From Deltaproteobacteria bacterium (lineage in GTDB: Bacteria > Myxococcota > UBA727 > VGSZ01), in assembly GCA_016874845.1 (NCBI GenBank), contig VGSZ01000007.1:1-54981 (forward strand): 54,981 nucleotides of DNA. Direction: 5' to 3'. Positions 1 to 13,107 of the stretch are shown piece after piece (position 1 is the stretch's first letter; each line of letters starts with the position of its first letter). Both the position numbers and the translations under genes were made by a program. The notes beneath the pieces were generated by a model. That model did not search any database. It had not been told where the DNA came from and was given only the letters and a program-made list of their open reading frames with translations.

Positions 1-60
1 GAGGGCGAGGGCGAGGGTGAAGGCGAGGGCGAGGGCGAAGGCGAGGGCGAAGGCGAGGGT
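1..60. repeat. (GAGGGC/GAAGGC)n hexanucleotide repeat at the window start
   Basis: Direct reading of gagggc/gaaggc/gagggt units. Confidence 0.9.
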
Positions 61-165
61 GAGGAAGAAGAAGAGGACGAGGGCTGCGCCGCCGCCGGCT
101 CGTCGACGGGGGCGATCCTCGCGGGGCTGCTGGCCGCGCTGTCGTTCCGTCGTCGTCGTGCGTGA
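1..165 (+). CDS. C-terminus of a surface/secreted protein: GE-repeat linker followed by a MYXO-CTERM-like anchor (Cys, hydrophobic helix, Arg cluster)
   Basis: Frame 1 is open from base 1 and reads EGEGEG...EEEEEDEGCAAAGSSTGAILAGLLAALSFRRRRA*, with stop TGA at 163-165; the 5' part is outside the window. Confidence 0.75.
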   Translation, partial: EGEGEGEGEGEGEGEGEGEGEEEEEDEGCAAAGSSTGAILAGLLAALSFRRRRA

Positions 166-191
166 CGACGTCGTCTGGTCTGCCGACCACG

Positions 192-220
192 AAAAAGCCC
201 GGCCACCGGCCGGGCTTTTT
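192..220. terminator. Bidirectional Rho-independent terminator between the GE-protein and dnaK
   Basis: aaaaagcccggccaccggccgggcttttt: GC stem with A/T tracts on both sides. Confidence 0.9.
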
Positions 221-246
221 CGTGGGATCGACACGTTGTCCGCGGT

Positions 247-2166
<1,920 letters not shown>

Positions 2167-2376
2167 TGTGTCCTCCGTCGCCCGCGCGGGCGTGGTGTCT
2201 CGTTGTCCGGGTCGGCGAGCCCTCGCCCGCCACCCCTGCCGAAGTCGTTGCCGCGTCTTGATGAGCGTCGTGACGAGCGCACGATAGGCAAGGCCCACCG
2301 ACCGTCAAGGCGACCGTCAAGGTGAGCGTCGTCGGCGACGACGCCTTTTTCGGCGGCGCGTGACCGCGACACAGCG

Positions 2377-2400
2377 AAAAAGCCCGCCGTCGGGCGGGCT
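2377..2400 (-). terminator. Rho-independent terminator downstream of rpsR
   Basis: Stem agcccgcc/ggcgggct followed, on the minus strand, by TTTTT. Confidence 0.8.
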
Positions 2401-2440
2401 CGCAGGGCGAGAGAGCGCACGGCGGCGAACCGCCCGAGGC

Positions 2441-2710
2441 TCACGCGTCGTGGTTCGTGAACGGCAGCAGCCCCACCGCGCGCGCGCGCTTGATGGCGCG
2501 CGTGATCTTGCGCTGGTTCTTCGACGTCAGCCCCGTGCGACGACCCGGCAGCACCTTGCCCTCGGGCGACAGGAACCGGCGGAGCAGATCCTGGTTCTTG
2601 TAGTCGATCTTCACGTCCTTGTTCTGCAGGAAGAAGTCCTGCAGGCGGCGGCGCGATCGGCCCTTCGTAGGGGCGGGAGAGGTCGGGGCGGAAGCAGAGG
2701 TCGTCGTCAT
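2441..2710 (-). CDS. rpsR: 30S ribosomal protein S18 (Cys-free form)
   Basis: [57 protein letters not shown]. Confidence 0.95.
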   Translation of the reverse strand: MTTTSASAPTSPAPTKGRSRRRLQDFFLQNKDVKIDYKNQDLLRRFLSPEGKVLPGRRTGLTSKNQRKITRAIKRARAVGLLPFTNHDA

Positions 2711-2927
2711 GTCTTGACCCTTGTCGGGGTTCGAGGCCGCGTCCCCGCGGCGCACGTGGAATCGAGGCGATCGCTACCGGAGCGCGCGCGGCCGCGCAAG
2801 TCCGTTGTCGGCGATCCGCCCCGCCCGGGCAGTGTCGCCGTCGCCCCGGTCGTCGACGTCGACGACGGCCTCGACGACGGGCCCCGTTTTCTTGACCCGC
2901 GCCGAGCCACGGCGGTATCCCGACGCC

Positions 2928-3362
2928 ATGCGCGCTTTGTCCCTGCTCGGACTCGCCTTCGCGATCTCGCCGCTGACCACAGGGTGCGGCCCGATTCTCA
3001 CCGTCTGGCTCATTTCGGACGCCGAAGCCAAGCTCGCCGGCGCCCGCGCCGCCCAGGCCGAGCAGAATGCCGTCTACGAGTTCACCGCCGCCGAGGCCTA
3101 CCTGACCAAGGCCCACGAAGAGCTCGGCTACGCCGACTACGGCCCGGCCATCGACTACGCGTTCAAGGCCAACAACCTCGCCGCCCAGGGCGCCGAGCGC
3201 GCGCGCGATCAACGCAGTAAGCACCTCGACCAGCAGGACAGCTCCGGCTCGACGTCACAAGACGCGCCCAGCGCGCCGCCCACGCCACCGAGCGCCCGCG
3301 CGCCGTCCGGCGTGACCATCAAGAAGTCGCCGTCGACGTCCGGCCAAGGAAGCCCGCAATGA
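2928..3362 (+). CDS. Lipoprotein, DUF4398-like
   Basis: MRALSLLGLAFAISPLTTGCGP signal with lipobox; helical Ala-rich body; ATGA overlap with the downstream OmpA gene. Confidence 0.75.
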   Translation: MRALSLLGLAFAISPLTTGCGPILTVWLISDAEAKLAGARAAQAEQNAVYEFTAAEAYLTKAHEELGYADYGPAIDYAFKANNLAAQGAERARDQRSKHLDQQDSSGSTSQDAPSAPPTPPSARAPSGVTIKKSPSTSGQGSPQ

Positions 3363-4819
3363 CCAGCCTGTCCTCGCGCGCCCTCGGGGCCGCGCTCGCC
3401 GCGGCCGCGGTCGTCCTCCTCGCCAGCGCCTGTGTCGGGCCGCGCATTCAGGCGCAGACCGAGGTCGTCCGCGTCGACATCGCCAAGGCCAAGAAGTCCG
3501 GCGCCTACAAGTGCGCGCCCAGAGAGCTCGCTCTGGCCGAGACCCACGTCGACTTCGCCGAGAACGAGCTCGCGCAGGGCGACTTCATCCGCGCGCAGCA
3601 GCACATCGAAGTCGCCGTCGAGAACGCCAACGCCGCCCTCGCCAACTCGCGCGAGTGCGCGCCGCGCCGCGTGGTCATCAAGACCGCCACCGACCGCGAC
3701 GCCGACGGGCTGCTCGACGACGTCGACGCCTGCCCCGACCAGCCGGAGGATCTTGACGAGCACGACGACAAGGACGGCTGCCCCGACCCCGACAACGACG
3801 GCGACACCGTGCTCGACGCCATCGACGGCTGCAAGAACACCCCCGGGCCGGTCGAGAACAACGGCTGCCCCTACGGCGACGGCGACGGCGACGGCATCAA
3901 CGACAAGGCCGACACCTGCCCCGACGCCCCCGAGGACATGGACGGCGATCGCGACGCCGACGGCCGCCCCGACATCGACGACGACGGCGACGGCGTCGAG
4001 GACTGCACCGAGGGCTGCCCGCTGCCGCCGCTCGTCAGCACCGCCGCCGACGGGACGAAGACCGAGCGGCCGGCGCCGTGCGACCTGTGCACGAAGGGCG
4101 CGCCCGACGTGATCAAGGAGGACCTCGACAAGTTCGAGGACAAAGACGGCTGCGCCGACGTCGACAACGACAAGGACGGCATCCTCGACACTGTCGACGC
4201 CTGCCCGATGGACAAGGGCCCCATCGAGACCCGCGGCTGCCCCGACCGGGACGACGACAAGTTCGCCGACATCGAGGACAAGTGCCCCGACGAGAAAGGC
4301 ATCGATCAGAAGGCCACGAACCCCAACCGCCACGGCTGTCCGCGGCCCGACACCGACGGCGACGGCTTCTTCGACGACGAGGACGCGTGTCCGGCGGAGC
4401 CGGGCATCCGCCACGAGCAGGACCCAAAGCAGAACGGCTGCCCCAAGAAGTTCACGCTGATCGTCATCAAGAAGGACAAGATCGAGATCAAGCAGCAGGT
4501 GCAGTTCGACACCGGCAAGGCCACGATTCTGGCCGTCAGCGCCAAGCTGCTGTCCGAGGTCGGCGAGGCGGTCCGCTCGTCCGAGCTCACCAAGGTGACC
4601 GTCGAGGGACACACCGACGACGTCGGCGACGACGATAGCAACCTGAAGCTGTCGCAGGCGCGCGCCAACAGCGTGCGCCAGTGGCTGATCGACAAGGAGC
4701 GCGTGAAGCCTGAGCTGCTCGAGTCCATCGGCTTCGGCGAGACGCGACCCATCGCCAGCAACCGCACCAAGGCCGGCCGCCAGCAGAACCGCCGCGTCGA
4801 GTTCAAGGTCGAGCGCTAG
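3359..4819 (+). CDS. OmpA-family protein with thrombospondin type-3 Ca-binding repeats
   Basis: DRDADGLLDDVDACPDQPED repeats; C-terminal VTVEGHTDDVGDDDSNLKLSQARANSVRQWLI...NRRVEFKVE. Confidence 0.92.
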   Translation: MTSLSSRALGAALAAAAVVLLASACVGPRIQAQTEVVRVDIAKAKKSGAYKCAPRELALAETHVDFAENELAQGDFIRAQQHIEVAVENANAALANSRECAPRRVVIKTATDRDADGLLDDVDACPDQPEDLDEHDDKDGCPDPDNDGDTVLDAIDGCKNTPGPVENNGCPYGDGDGDGINDKADTCPDAPEDMDGDRDADGRPDIDDDGDGVEDCTEGCPLPPLVSTAADGTKTERPAPCDLCTKGAPDVIKEDLDKFEDKDGCADVDNDKDGILDTVDACPMDKGPIETRGCPDRDDDKFADIEDKCPDEKGIDQKATNPNRHGCPRPDTDGDGFFDDEDACPAEPGIRHEQDPKQNGCPKKFTLIVIKKDKIEIKQQVQFDTGKATILAVSAKLLSEVGEAVRSSELTKVTVEGHTDDVGDDDSNLKLSQARANSVRQWLIDKERVKPELLESIGFGETRPIASNRTKAGRQQNRRVEFKVER

Positions 4820-4861
4820 CAGGCTACGGAGAAGACGCCGGCGGCGCGTCACCGATCGGAC

Positions 4862-4991
4862 CGATCGGGTCGAGGCGATCGGGTCGAGGCGTTCGGGTCG
4901 AGGCGATCGGGTCGAGGCGAACGGGTCGAGGCGATCGGGTCGAGGCGGTCAGGCCGACGCGGTCAGGTCGACGCGGTCAGGTCGACGCGGT
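4862..4991. repeat. 14-bp tandem repeat, about 9 copies (cgatcgggtcgagg / cggtcaggtcgacg)
   Basis: Direct reading; the unit length is not a multiple of 3 and the array lies between convergent genes. Confidence 0.9.
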
Positions 4992-6240
4992 GCCCTGAAC
5001 GCGCGGCCGCGGCGCGCTGGCGGCCGCGGCGGCGCGTGCGCGCACGACGAGCCGGCGGGGGTCGCCAAGGACGAGGACGAGAGCGTTCATGACGCGGGGA
5101 TCGACGCGCGGCTCGCCGGCCTCGAGCTTCTGCAGCGCCGCCGGGATGGTCAGCGCCGCGCGGAACGGCCGGTTGCTGGTCAGCGCGTCGAACGTCGAGC
5201 ATGCCTGCACGATGCGCGCGGCGATCATCGTCCGCGGCGTGGACGAGACCGACGTCGGCGCCACCGGCTGGTCGTAGGGGCGCTTGCTCTCGACGGCGGC
5301 GAGCAGGTTGCGCAACGACTCGTGGTGGAGGCCGCGGCGGCGCAGGAACATCCGGGCCGACAAGAGCGGAAGATCCTTGATGAGCTGGCGGTCCTCGGGC
5401 GACAGGTCGCGCCCCGCGCGCTCGAGGTGCTCGCCGTAGGCCGCGACGCCCACCTCGTGCATCAGCGCGACGTTGGCCAGATGCAGCAGGTCACCGCGCG
5501 ACAGCCGCAGCTCGAGGCCGACGAGCACCGCGAGGATCGTGGTGCCGGCGAGGTGCCGGCGCAGGTAGGGGATGCGCTCGTCGCGCAGCAGCGCGGCGCC
5601 GAGCATCGCCTGCGGCGCCGTCTGCCCGCACTCGATGAGCTCGCGCATGACCCGCGACGTCGACAGCACCTTCGTGATCTGACCCGAGCGGGCGCCGTCG
5701 ATGGTGCGGTGCACGACGGTCAGCATCGCACCGTACAGTTCGACGGCACGGTCGCCGGCGTCGCGGCGGGTGATCGACTCGACCTCGGTCTGGTGCAGAT
5801 CGCGCAGCATCGCCTCGATGGGCGCGGCGGCGATGACCTCGAATTCGCCGCCGCGCGGCACGCCGATGGTTCCCGCCAGCAGGGCCGTCGTCAGCGTGCG
5901 CGCCTGCTCGAGGCCGAGGCGGCCGAAGACGCGGAAGCCGCCGACCTGGCGGGCGCGCAGCTCGCAGGCGACCTCGCGCACCATCTCGAGCTGTCCGAGC
6001 TCGGGCACGGCGATGACACCGTTGGTGACGCAGACCGTGCCCGACAGGATGAACTCGCAGGAGCCCGTGGCGTCGAACAGGCGGTTGACCGCCTGGATGA
6101 GCCCCTGCAGCGGCGCGACAATCGCGTCGTTGTTCAGCGCGTGGGTGCGCGCGGTGCGGTGCAGCACCATGAAGGCCTGCAGCGCCTGCTGCGACAGGCT
6201 GCGGACCGCGAGCTGCCTTTCCGGCGTCTGGGTCTTCATC
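4977..6240 (-). CDS. HD-domain (degenerate HD-GYP-like) protein
   Basis: MKTQTPERQLAVRSLSQQALQ...LHLANVALMHEVGVAAYGEHL...ARIVQACSTFDALTSNRPFRAALTIPAALQKL. Confidence 0.65.
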
Positions 6241-6243
6241 GGT

Positions 6244-9180
6244 TCACGCTCCGCCAGTGCGCCCAAGGCGCGCCTTGAGGGCCCCAAGCAGATCCTGCGC
6301 GCGCTTGACCAGCGCGCGCGAGCTCAGGTTCTCGTCCTGCGTGATCGACGCGAGCACGCGGGCGCTGCGGACGTCGGCGTGCTCGCCCAGCACCTCGACC
6401 AGCGCGGCCTTGCGGGTCTCGTCCTTGGCCGAGCCGAGCAGGCCGCGCGTGGGCTCAGCCGCCGCTCGCGTGACCACCGCGTGGGCCGTCGGCGATTCGG
6501 CGGTGAGCAGACCACGCCACAGCGCCGTCAGCTCGCGCGCCTCGAGCTCGGGCTGCTGCAGGCGCTGGGCGAACGTCCGCGCCGACTCGTCGGAGTCGAA
6601 GCGCGCGATGGCACCGATGAGCTCGATCCGCTCATCGATGTCCGCCAAACGGCCGAGGTGCCGCCCCAGCATCTGTGGCGCCGCGGGGTCGTCCATGCAG
6701 CGGACCATGGTCTCCAGAGCCGTCCGCCGCACGAGGCGCGACGTGTTCATCAGCGCGGGCTCGCACAGCATCACGCGGCGCGGGACCTGCAGCGAGCTGA
6801 CGACCCCGAGCAGCTCGAGGGCGAGCCGCTCGTCGGCGTTGCGCATGCGGCGGGCGATGTGCACGGCCTGCTCGGCGCTGGCGTTGGCCAGCACCCGCAG
6901 CACGATGCTGCGCGGCTCGTGGGTCAGCTTGCCGTCGAGGAAGGTCAGCAGCAGCGGCGCGCCCTCGGCCGACAACAGGCGGACCAGCGCGGCGAACTCG
7001 CGCGGCGGCAACGCCGTCTGCGGGTCGTCGAGCAGGGCCCGCAGCTGTGGGATATTCTTCGGCGACGTCAGCGCGCGCACGAAGCCGTTGATGCCCATCT
7101 TCACCGCCGCGTCCTGCACCGGCCCCGCCGGCTGCTGCAAGAGCGCGTGGGCCTGCTCGGCCAGCGCGCCCAGCGTCGCCGCGTCCCGCTCAGCGAGCAT
7201 CGCGATGGCGAGCTGCTCGAAGGCCTCGGCGAAGTACTCCTCGGCCTCAGCAAAGGCCTTCAGCTGCGTGATCTCGAGCAGCGTCTTGGCGACGCCGGCC
7301 AGCACAAGCGTGCGCTCCGCCCGCGTCTGCTCCGCCGACACCGCCCGCTGGTCGTCGGCGAGCACGCCCTGCGCCGCGGCCTGCTGCGCGAAGCTCGACG
7401 CCAGCGCCGTCAGCTCGGCGCCCCACGCCTCGCGCAGCTGGTCGGGCGAGAAGCGCTGCACCGCCTCGGTGAGCGTGCCATCGAGGAAGTCCTGGACCTC
7501 GATGTCGAACTCGTCGTCGTCGAGCTTCAGCTGCGCGACCCAGTGGATGTTGTCGAACCCCTGACGCCACAGGCGCGTCAGCAGATCCTCTTCGTGCGGC
7601 TCGCCGAGGTCGCTTGCGATCAGGGTCCAGAACGCGAGGAATTCCTCCCACACCAGCGCCGGCCGCAGCGACACGAGCCGCACACCGGCGCGGTACAGCG
7701 AGTAGCCAAAGTTGATGTCGTGACCGTCGTCGATGAAGACCTCGACGTCGTTCCAGACGAACGACGACACCTCGACCCGCAGCGAAATCTCGCCGGCGGC
7801 CTGCAGGAAGCGCACGAGCCGCCCGTAGATCGCGAGCAGCTGGTCCTCGCCGTGGTCCTCGATGTGGCTGTAGAGCAGGCGGTTCTTCAACGCCTTGCGC
7901 GTCTCCTTCAGGATCGCGCCGAGCTGCCCGGGGCTGGTGTCGCCCTTCGGGGCGATCCTGGCCGCCGGCTCGACCCCGACGCCCTCGGATGGAGCCGGCG
8001 CAGGCGACCCCGTCGGGGCCGGCGACGGCAGCGCGCCGGACTCCGGCGCCGCCGCCGACGACGACCTCGGCGCCGGGGCGGTGCTCGTCTGGGCGGCGCT
8101 CGCCGGCGCCGCCGGGACCACCGCGAAGGCGCCCGTCGGCGGATGCGACAGAACCGCCGGCGGCGGGACGGGCAAGAGCCCCACCGACGAACGCGGCGAC
8201 GAGGCCGCCCCCGGCGGCGGAGCGGCGGGCACCGGGATGAGCCCGGTGGCCGGCCGCGGCGGCGACGGGGACGCTGCCGCCGGCAACGGCGCAGGCGCCG
8301 CCGCGGTGAACGAGGCACCAAACAGCGAGGCGCCGCTGCCGAGACCCAGCAGCGGCGCCGGGGGCGCGAGGGACGTAGACGGCGACGGCGACAACGGCGT
8401 GAGCAACGCGTCCAGCACCAGCGCCACTGGCGCGGCGGCGGGCGACGACGAGGCGACCGGCGCCACCCCGGGCGGCGCGGCGGCGGGCAACGAGGAGGCG
8501 ACGGGTCCCGACGGCAGCAACAGATCTTCGAGCGCCATCAACGCCGGTGTTGGCCCCGGACCGGACGACGACGGAGCGGACGACGACGGTGCGTGCGCCG
8601 ACGGGGCGGGCAACGGCCCAGTGAGAGTCGGGAACGGAGCGGCGGCGAGCGGCGACGCAGAAGACGACGCAGAAGACGACGCAGAAGACGACGCAGAAGA
8701 CGACGCAGAAGACGACGCAGAAGACGACGCAGAAGACGCGGGCAACAGCGAGTCCGCGACGGACATGGTCGGCGGCGACGGTGCCGCAGTGACCAGCAGG
8801 TCTACAAGGGACATCGTGACTGGCGGGGGCGCAGCCGGAGCCGGAGCCGACGACGACGTCGGGGTCGTTGGCCGAGGCGGCGCGGCAGCGGGGAGGTCGT
8901 CGCGGGCGTACTGCGACCAGATCGGACGCGGAGCGATCGACGGCGACGAGGCCGGGGTCGCTGGCCGCGGCGGCGGCGGCGCGGCAGCGGGGAGGTCGTC
9001 GCGGGCGTACTGCGACCAGATCGGACGCGGAGCGATCGACGGCGACGCGATCGATGGCGACGCGATCGATGGCGACGCGGTCGATGGCGACGCGGGCGAC
9101 GGCGACGCGGGCGACGGCGACGCGGGCGACGGCGACTCGCGAGCGCCGCTAGCGGATGGCTTTTCGTTCTTGTCGGTCAT
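6244..9180 (-). CDS. Large protein with an N-terminal low-complexity Ser/Pro/Ala region and a C-terminal helical (HEAT-like) region
   Basis: 978-aa ORF; C-terminus AALVRLLSAEGAPLLLTFLDGKLTHEPRSIVLRVLANASAEQAVHIARRM...; 4 bp upstream of the HD gene. Confidence 0.8.
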   Translation of the reverse strand: MTDKNEKPSASGARESPSPASPSPASPSPASPSTASPSIASPSIASPSIAPRPIWSQYARDDLPAAAPPPPRPATPASSPSIAPRPIWSQYARDDLPAAAPPRPTTPTSSSAPAPAAPPPVTMSLVDLLVTAAPSPPTMSVADSLLPASSASSSASSSASSSASSSASSSASSSASPLAAAPFPTLTGPLPAPSAHAPSSSAPSSSGPGPTPALMALEDLLLPSGPVASSLPAAAPPGVAPVASSSPAAAPVALVLDALLTPLSPSPSTSLAPPAPLLGLGSGASLFGASFTAAAPAPLPAAASPSPPRPATGLIPVPAAPPPGAASSPRSSVGLLPVPPPAVLSHPPTGAFAVVPAAPASAAQTSTAPAPRSSSAAAPESGALPSPAPTGSPAPAPSEGVGVEPAARIAPKGDTSPGQLGAILKETRKALKNRLLYSHIEDHGEDQLLAIYGRLVRFLQAAGEISLRVEVSSFVWNDVEVFIDDGHDINFGYSLYRAGVRLVSLRPALVWEEFLAFWTLIASDLGEPHEEDLLTRLWRQGFDNIHWVAQLKLDDDEFDIEVQDFLDGTLTEAVQRFSPDQLREAWGAELTALASSFAQQAAAQGVLADDQRAVSAEQTRAERTLVLAGVAKTLLEITQLKAFAEAEEYFAEAFEQLAIAMLAERDAATLGALAEQAHALLQQPAGPVQDAAVKMGINGFVRALTSPKNIPQLRALLDDPQTALPPREFAALVRLLSAEGAPLLLTFLDGKLTHEPRSIVLRVLANASAEQAVHIARRMRNADERLALELLGVVSSLQVPRRVMLCEPALMNTSRLVRRTALETMVRCMDDPAAPQMLGRHLGRLADIDERIELIGAIARFDSDESARTFAQRLQQPELEARELTALWRGLLTAESPTAHAVVTRAAAEPTRGLLGSAKDETRKAALVEVLGEHADVRSARVLASITQDENLSSRALVKRAQDLLGALKARLGRTGGA
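8654..8737. repeat. 12-bp in-frame tandem repeat gacgcagaagac, about 7 copies (encodes SASS repeats on the minus strand)
   Basis: Direct reading. Confidence 0.95.
8879..9047. repeat. Two near-identical copies of about 70 bp, 99 bp apart, encoding (S)PSIAPRPIWSQYARDDLPAAAPP
   Basis: gcggcagcggggaggtcgtcgcgggcgtactgcgaccagatcggacgcggagcgatcgacggcgacg occurs twice. Confidence 0.95.
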
Positions 9181-9252
9181 CGCAACGTCCCTGCCCGGTG
9201 GTCATGCTACCGCGTCCTTGAGGTAGCCGCGCATTTGTGATCCCAAGGACGC

Positions 9253-9294
9253 CGCCGCCGGCGACGACGCCCAGAGGCGTCGTCGCCGGCGGCG
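9253..9294. terminator. Strong hairpin terminator (19-bp perfect stem, 4-nt loop), no U-tract
   Basis: cgccgccggcgacgacgcc-caga-ggcgtcgtcgccggcggcg. Confidence 0.75.
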
Positions 9295-9317
9295 CGCGAG
9301 CGGCCGGGGAGACTTGG

Positions 9318-11059
<1,742 letters not shown>

Positions 11060-11244
11060 GGGGGGCTCCTGTCGAGGGGTCTTGTTGCCGACTCACGGGT
11101 CGTGCCAGCGGGTGAACGCGAGACGGGCGAGAGTTATACGGCATCCGGGTGCGGAACCGTACTTTTGCGCCCTGCCGTCTCAAGGTAGCACTGCGACCGG
11201 CAGATCGCGTCCCAGACCTCGTGGCCCAGCGGGGCGGGCGGTCT

Positions 11245-12963
11245 TCAGCCGGGCGACAGCGACAGCACCATGCGGGTGCCGCCGCCGGCGACGTATTCGA
11301 CCACCAGCGCACCGCCGAGCTCGCGGGCGAGCTGCTGGCTCGTGTAGAGGCCAAGTCCGGTGCCCTCGGCCTTCGTCGTCACGAACGGCTCGAACAGCCG
11401 CCCGCGCACGAGGTCGGACAGGCCGGGGCCGCGGTCGGTCACGCGCAGGCGCAACGGCTCGCCGGCCTTGACGACGGCGTCGACGACGACGCGGGGGCCC
11501 TGGCCGTCTTCCCGGCACGCGGCGGTGGCGGCGAGCGCGTTCTGCACCAAGTTCAGCACGATCTGCAGCACACGATCGGCGTCGACGTCGCCGGCGCGGG
11601 CGAGGCTGTCCTCGTCGAGTTGCACGGCAGTGCGGTCGCTACCGACGACGCGCAGCGCCCGCCGCGCCACCTCGAGGGCCGGCTGCCGCCCGCGCGACCG
11701 CGAGCCGTCGTTGGCGGTGGCCAGCAGCGACTGGGTGAGCGCGCGGCAGCGGCGCGTCTCTTCGACGATCAGGTCGAGGCTCTCGAGCACGTCCCGCCGC
11801 TCGGCGTCGGGCAGCTGCGCGTCGGCGAACACCGAGCGCAGGTCCTTGGCCAGCGTCTGCATCGTCGTCAGCGGTGTGTTCAGCTCGTGGGCGACCCCCT
11901 GCATCGCGCGGCCAATGGTGGCCAGTCGCTCGAGCAGCAGGTGGCGCTGCTCGACGAGCAGCGTCTCGGTGCGGTCGACGGTCAGGAACGCGTGGGCGAC
12001 CCGCGGGTGCGTCGGCCGTAGCGCGATCAGCTCGACGACTCGCTCGCGGGCGCTTTGGGCCCCGGCGTCGTCGATGCGCGCCGGCACCGAGAAGCGCTCG
12101 ATGGTGCGCGCGCTCTGCCCGGTGACGACAGGCTGCTCGTCGAGGCGCGCCTGCGCGCGACCGATGGCGTCGCGTGCGGCGGGCTCGTTGGCGAGGTTGC
12201 CGTCGTTCTGCAGGATCGTGAAGCCGTCGCGGTCCTGCACGTCGACGCCGACCTTCAGCGCCGTCAACATCTCGAGCAAGAGCTGCAGCGCGCGCGCGGC
12301 CTCCTCCTGCTTCTCGGCGGTGCGCTGACGCTCGCGCGCCTGCCGCGTCGCGATCTCGAGGGACAGGTACGCCAGACCGAACAGCAGCATCGCCAGCGAC
12401 AGCGCCCACAACGACACCGGCGGCTCGAGCAGCGGCGGCATCGGCAACCGGCCGAGCGCCTCCAGCCACCACAGCACGGCGACGCCCACGAGGCTCGCCG
12501 CAGCGGCGAACAGGGCGCCGCGCCGGCCGTTCAGCAGCGCGCCGACGACGACGTGGAACGCGTAGGCCACCGACAGCGGGTTCTGCGGTCCGCCCGCCCA
12601 CGCGAGCAGCCACGTCAGCGTCAACAGGTCGGCGGTGGCGTGCAGCAGCAGGTCGTTGCGGCCGACATGCAGGCCGCCGCGCGTGCGCCAAACCAGTACG
12701 CCGTTCACGAGCACGAGCACGGCCAGGCCAGCGACGACGGCGGGGATCGACACGAAGGTCCAGCCGAGGGTCACGCACAACAGCAGCCCGACCATCGCGC
12801 CGGTGATCGCCCACCAGCGCAGCTGCGCCAGCCACCGCAGCCGTCGTCGTCGTTGCTCGACGTCGTCGCCCTCGCCGGCGGTGGTCACTGAGCGCAGCCG
12901 CTCCCGCGGGCGCAAGGCGGCGGGTACGACGGCGGGCGCGGGGTCGGTGGGGGGGGCGGTCAT
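11245..12963 (-). CDS. Membrane sensor histidine kinase (RegB/PrrB-like layout)
   Basis: N-terminal TM helices; GRAMQGVAHELNTPLTTMQTLAKDLR H-box; VLNLVQNALAA N-box; DRGPGL, GTGLGLYTSQQLARELGG G-boxes. Confidence 0.9.
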   Translation of the reverse strand: MTAPPTDPAPAVVPAALRPRERLRSVTTAGEGDDVEQRRRRLRWLAQLRWWAITGAMVGLLLCVTLGWTFVSIPAVVAGLAVLVLVNGVLVWRTRGGLHVGRNDLLLHATADLLTLTWLLAWAGGPQNPLSVAYAFHVVVGALLNGRRGALFAAAASLVGVAVLWWLEALGRLPMPPLLEPPVSLWALSLAMLLFGLAYLSLEIATRQARERQRTAEKQEEAARALQLLLEMLTALKVGVDVQDRDGFTILQNDGNLANEPAARDAIGRAQARLDEQPVVTGQSARTIERFSVPARIDDAGAQSARERVVELIALRPTHPRVAHAFLTVDRTETLLVEQRHLLLERLATIGRAMQGVAHELNTPLTTMQTLAKDLRSVFADAQLPDAERRDVLESLDLIVEETRRCRALTQSLLATANDGSRSRGRQPALEVARRALRVVGSDRTAVQLDEDSLARAGDVDADRVLQIVLNLVQNALAATAACREDGQGPRVVVDAVVKAGEPLRLRVTDRGPGLSDLVRGRLFEPFVTTKAEGTGLGLYTSQQLARELGGALVVEYVAGGGTRMVLSLSPG

Positions 12964-13107
12964 GCCCGTGGCTACCGCGGCCCGTCGTGGTCGTCGATGC
13001 GGGCCCCGGGCGCTGGCCGGCGGTCGACGACCTGCCTTGTCGAAGTCGCTCCCGTCGAACACATGGGCGCGGCGCCGTTTGTGCGCGGCGTCAGGAGCAG
13101 CGCGATC

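Noticed and set aside
3209-4852. 547-aa minus-strand ORF
   Set aside because: Antisense to the OmpA/TSP3 gene; Val/Asp/Gly-rich mirror of GAC repeats.
5701-9240. 1179-aa plus-strand ORF
   Set aside because: Antisense to the HD and HEAT-like genes; Arg-rich composition (RRRRGRRR) typical of a GC-rich shadow ORF.
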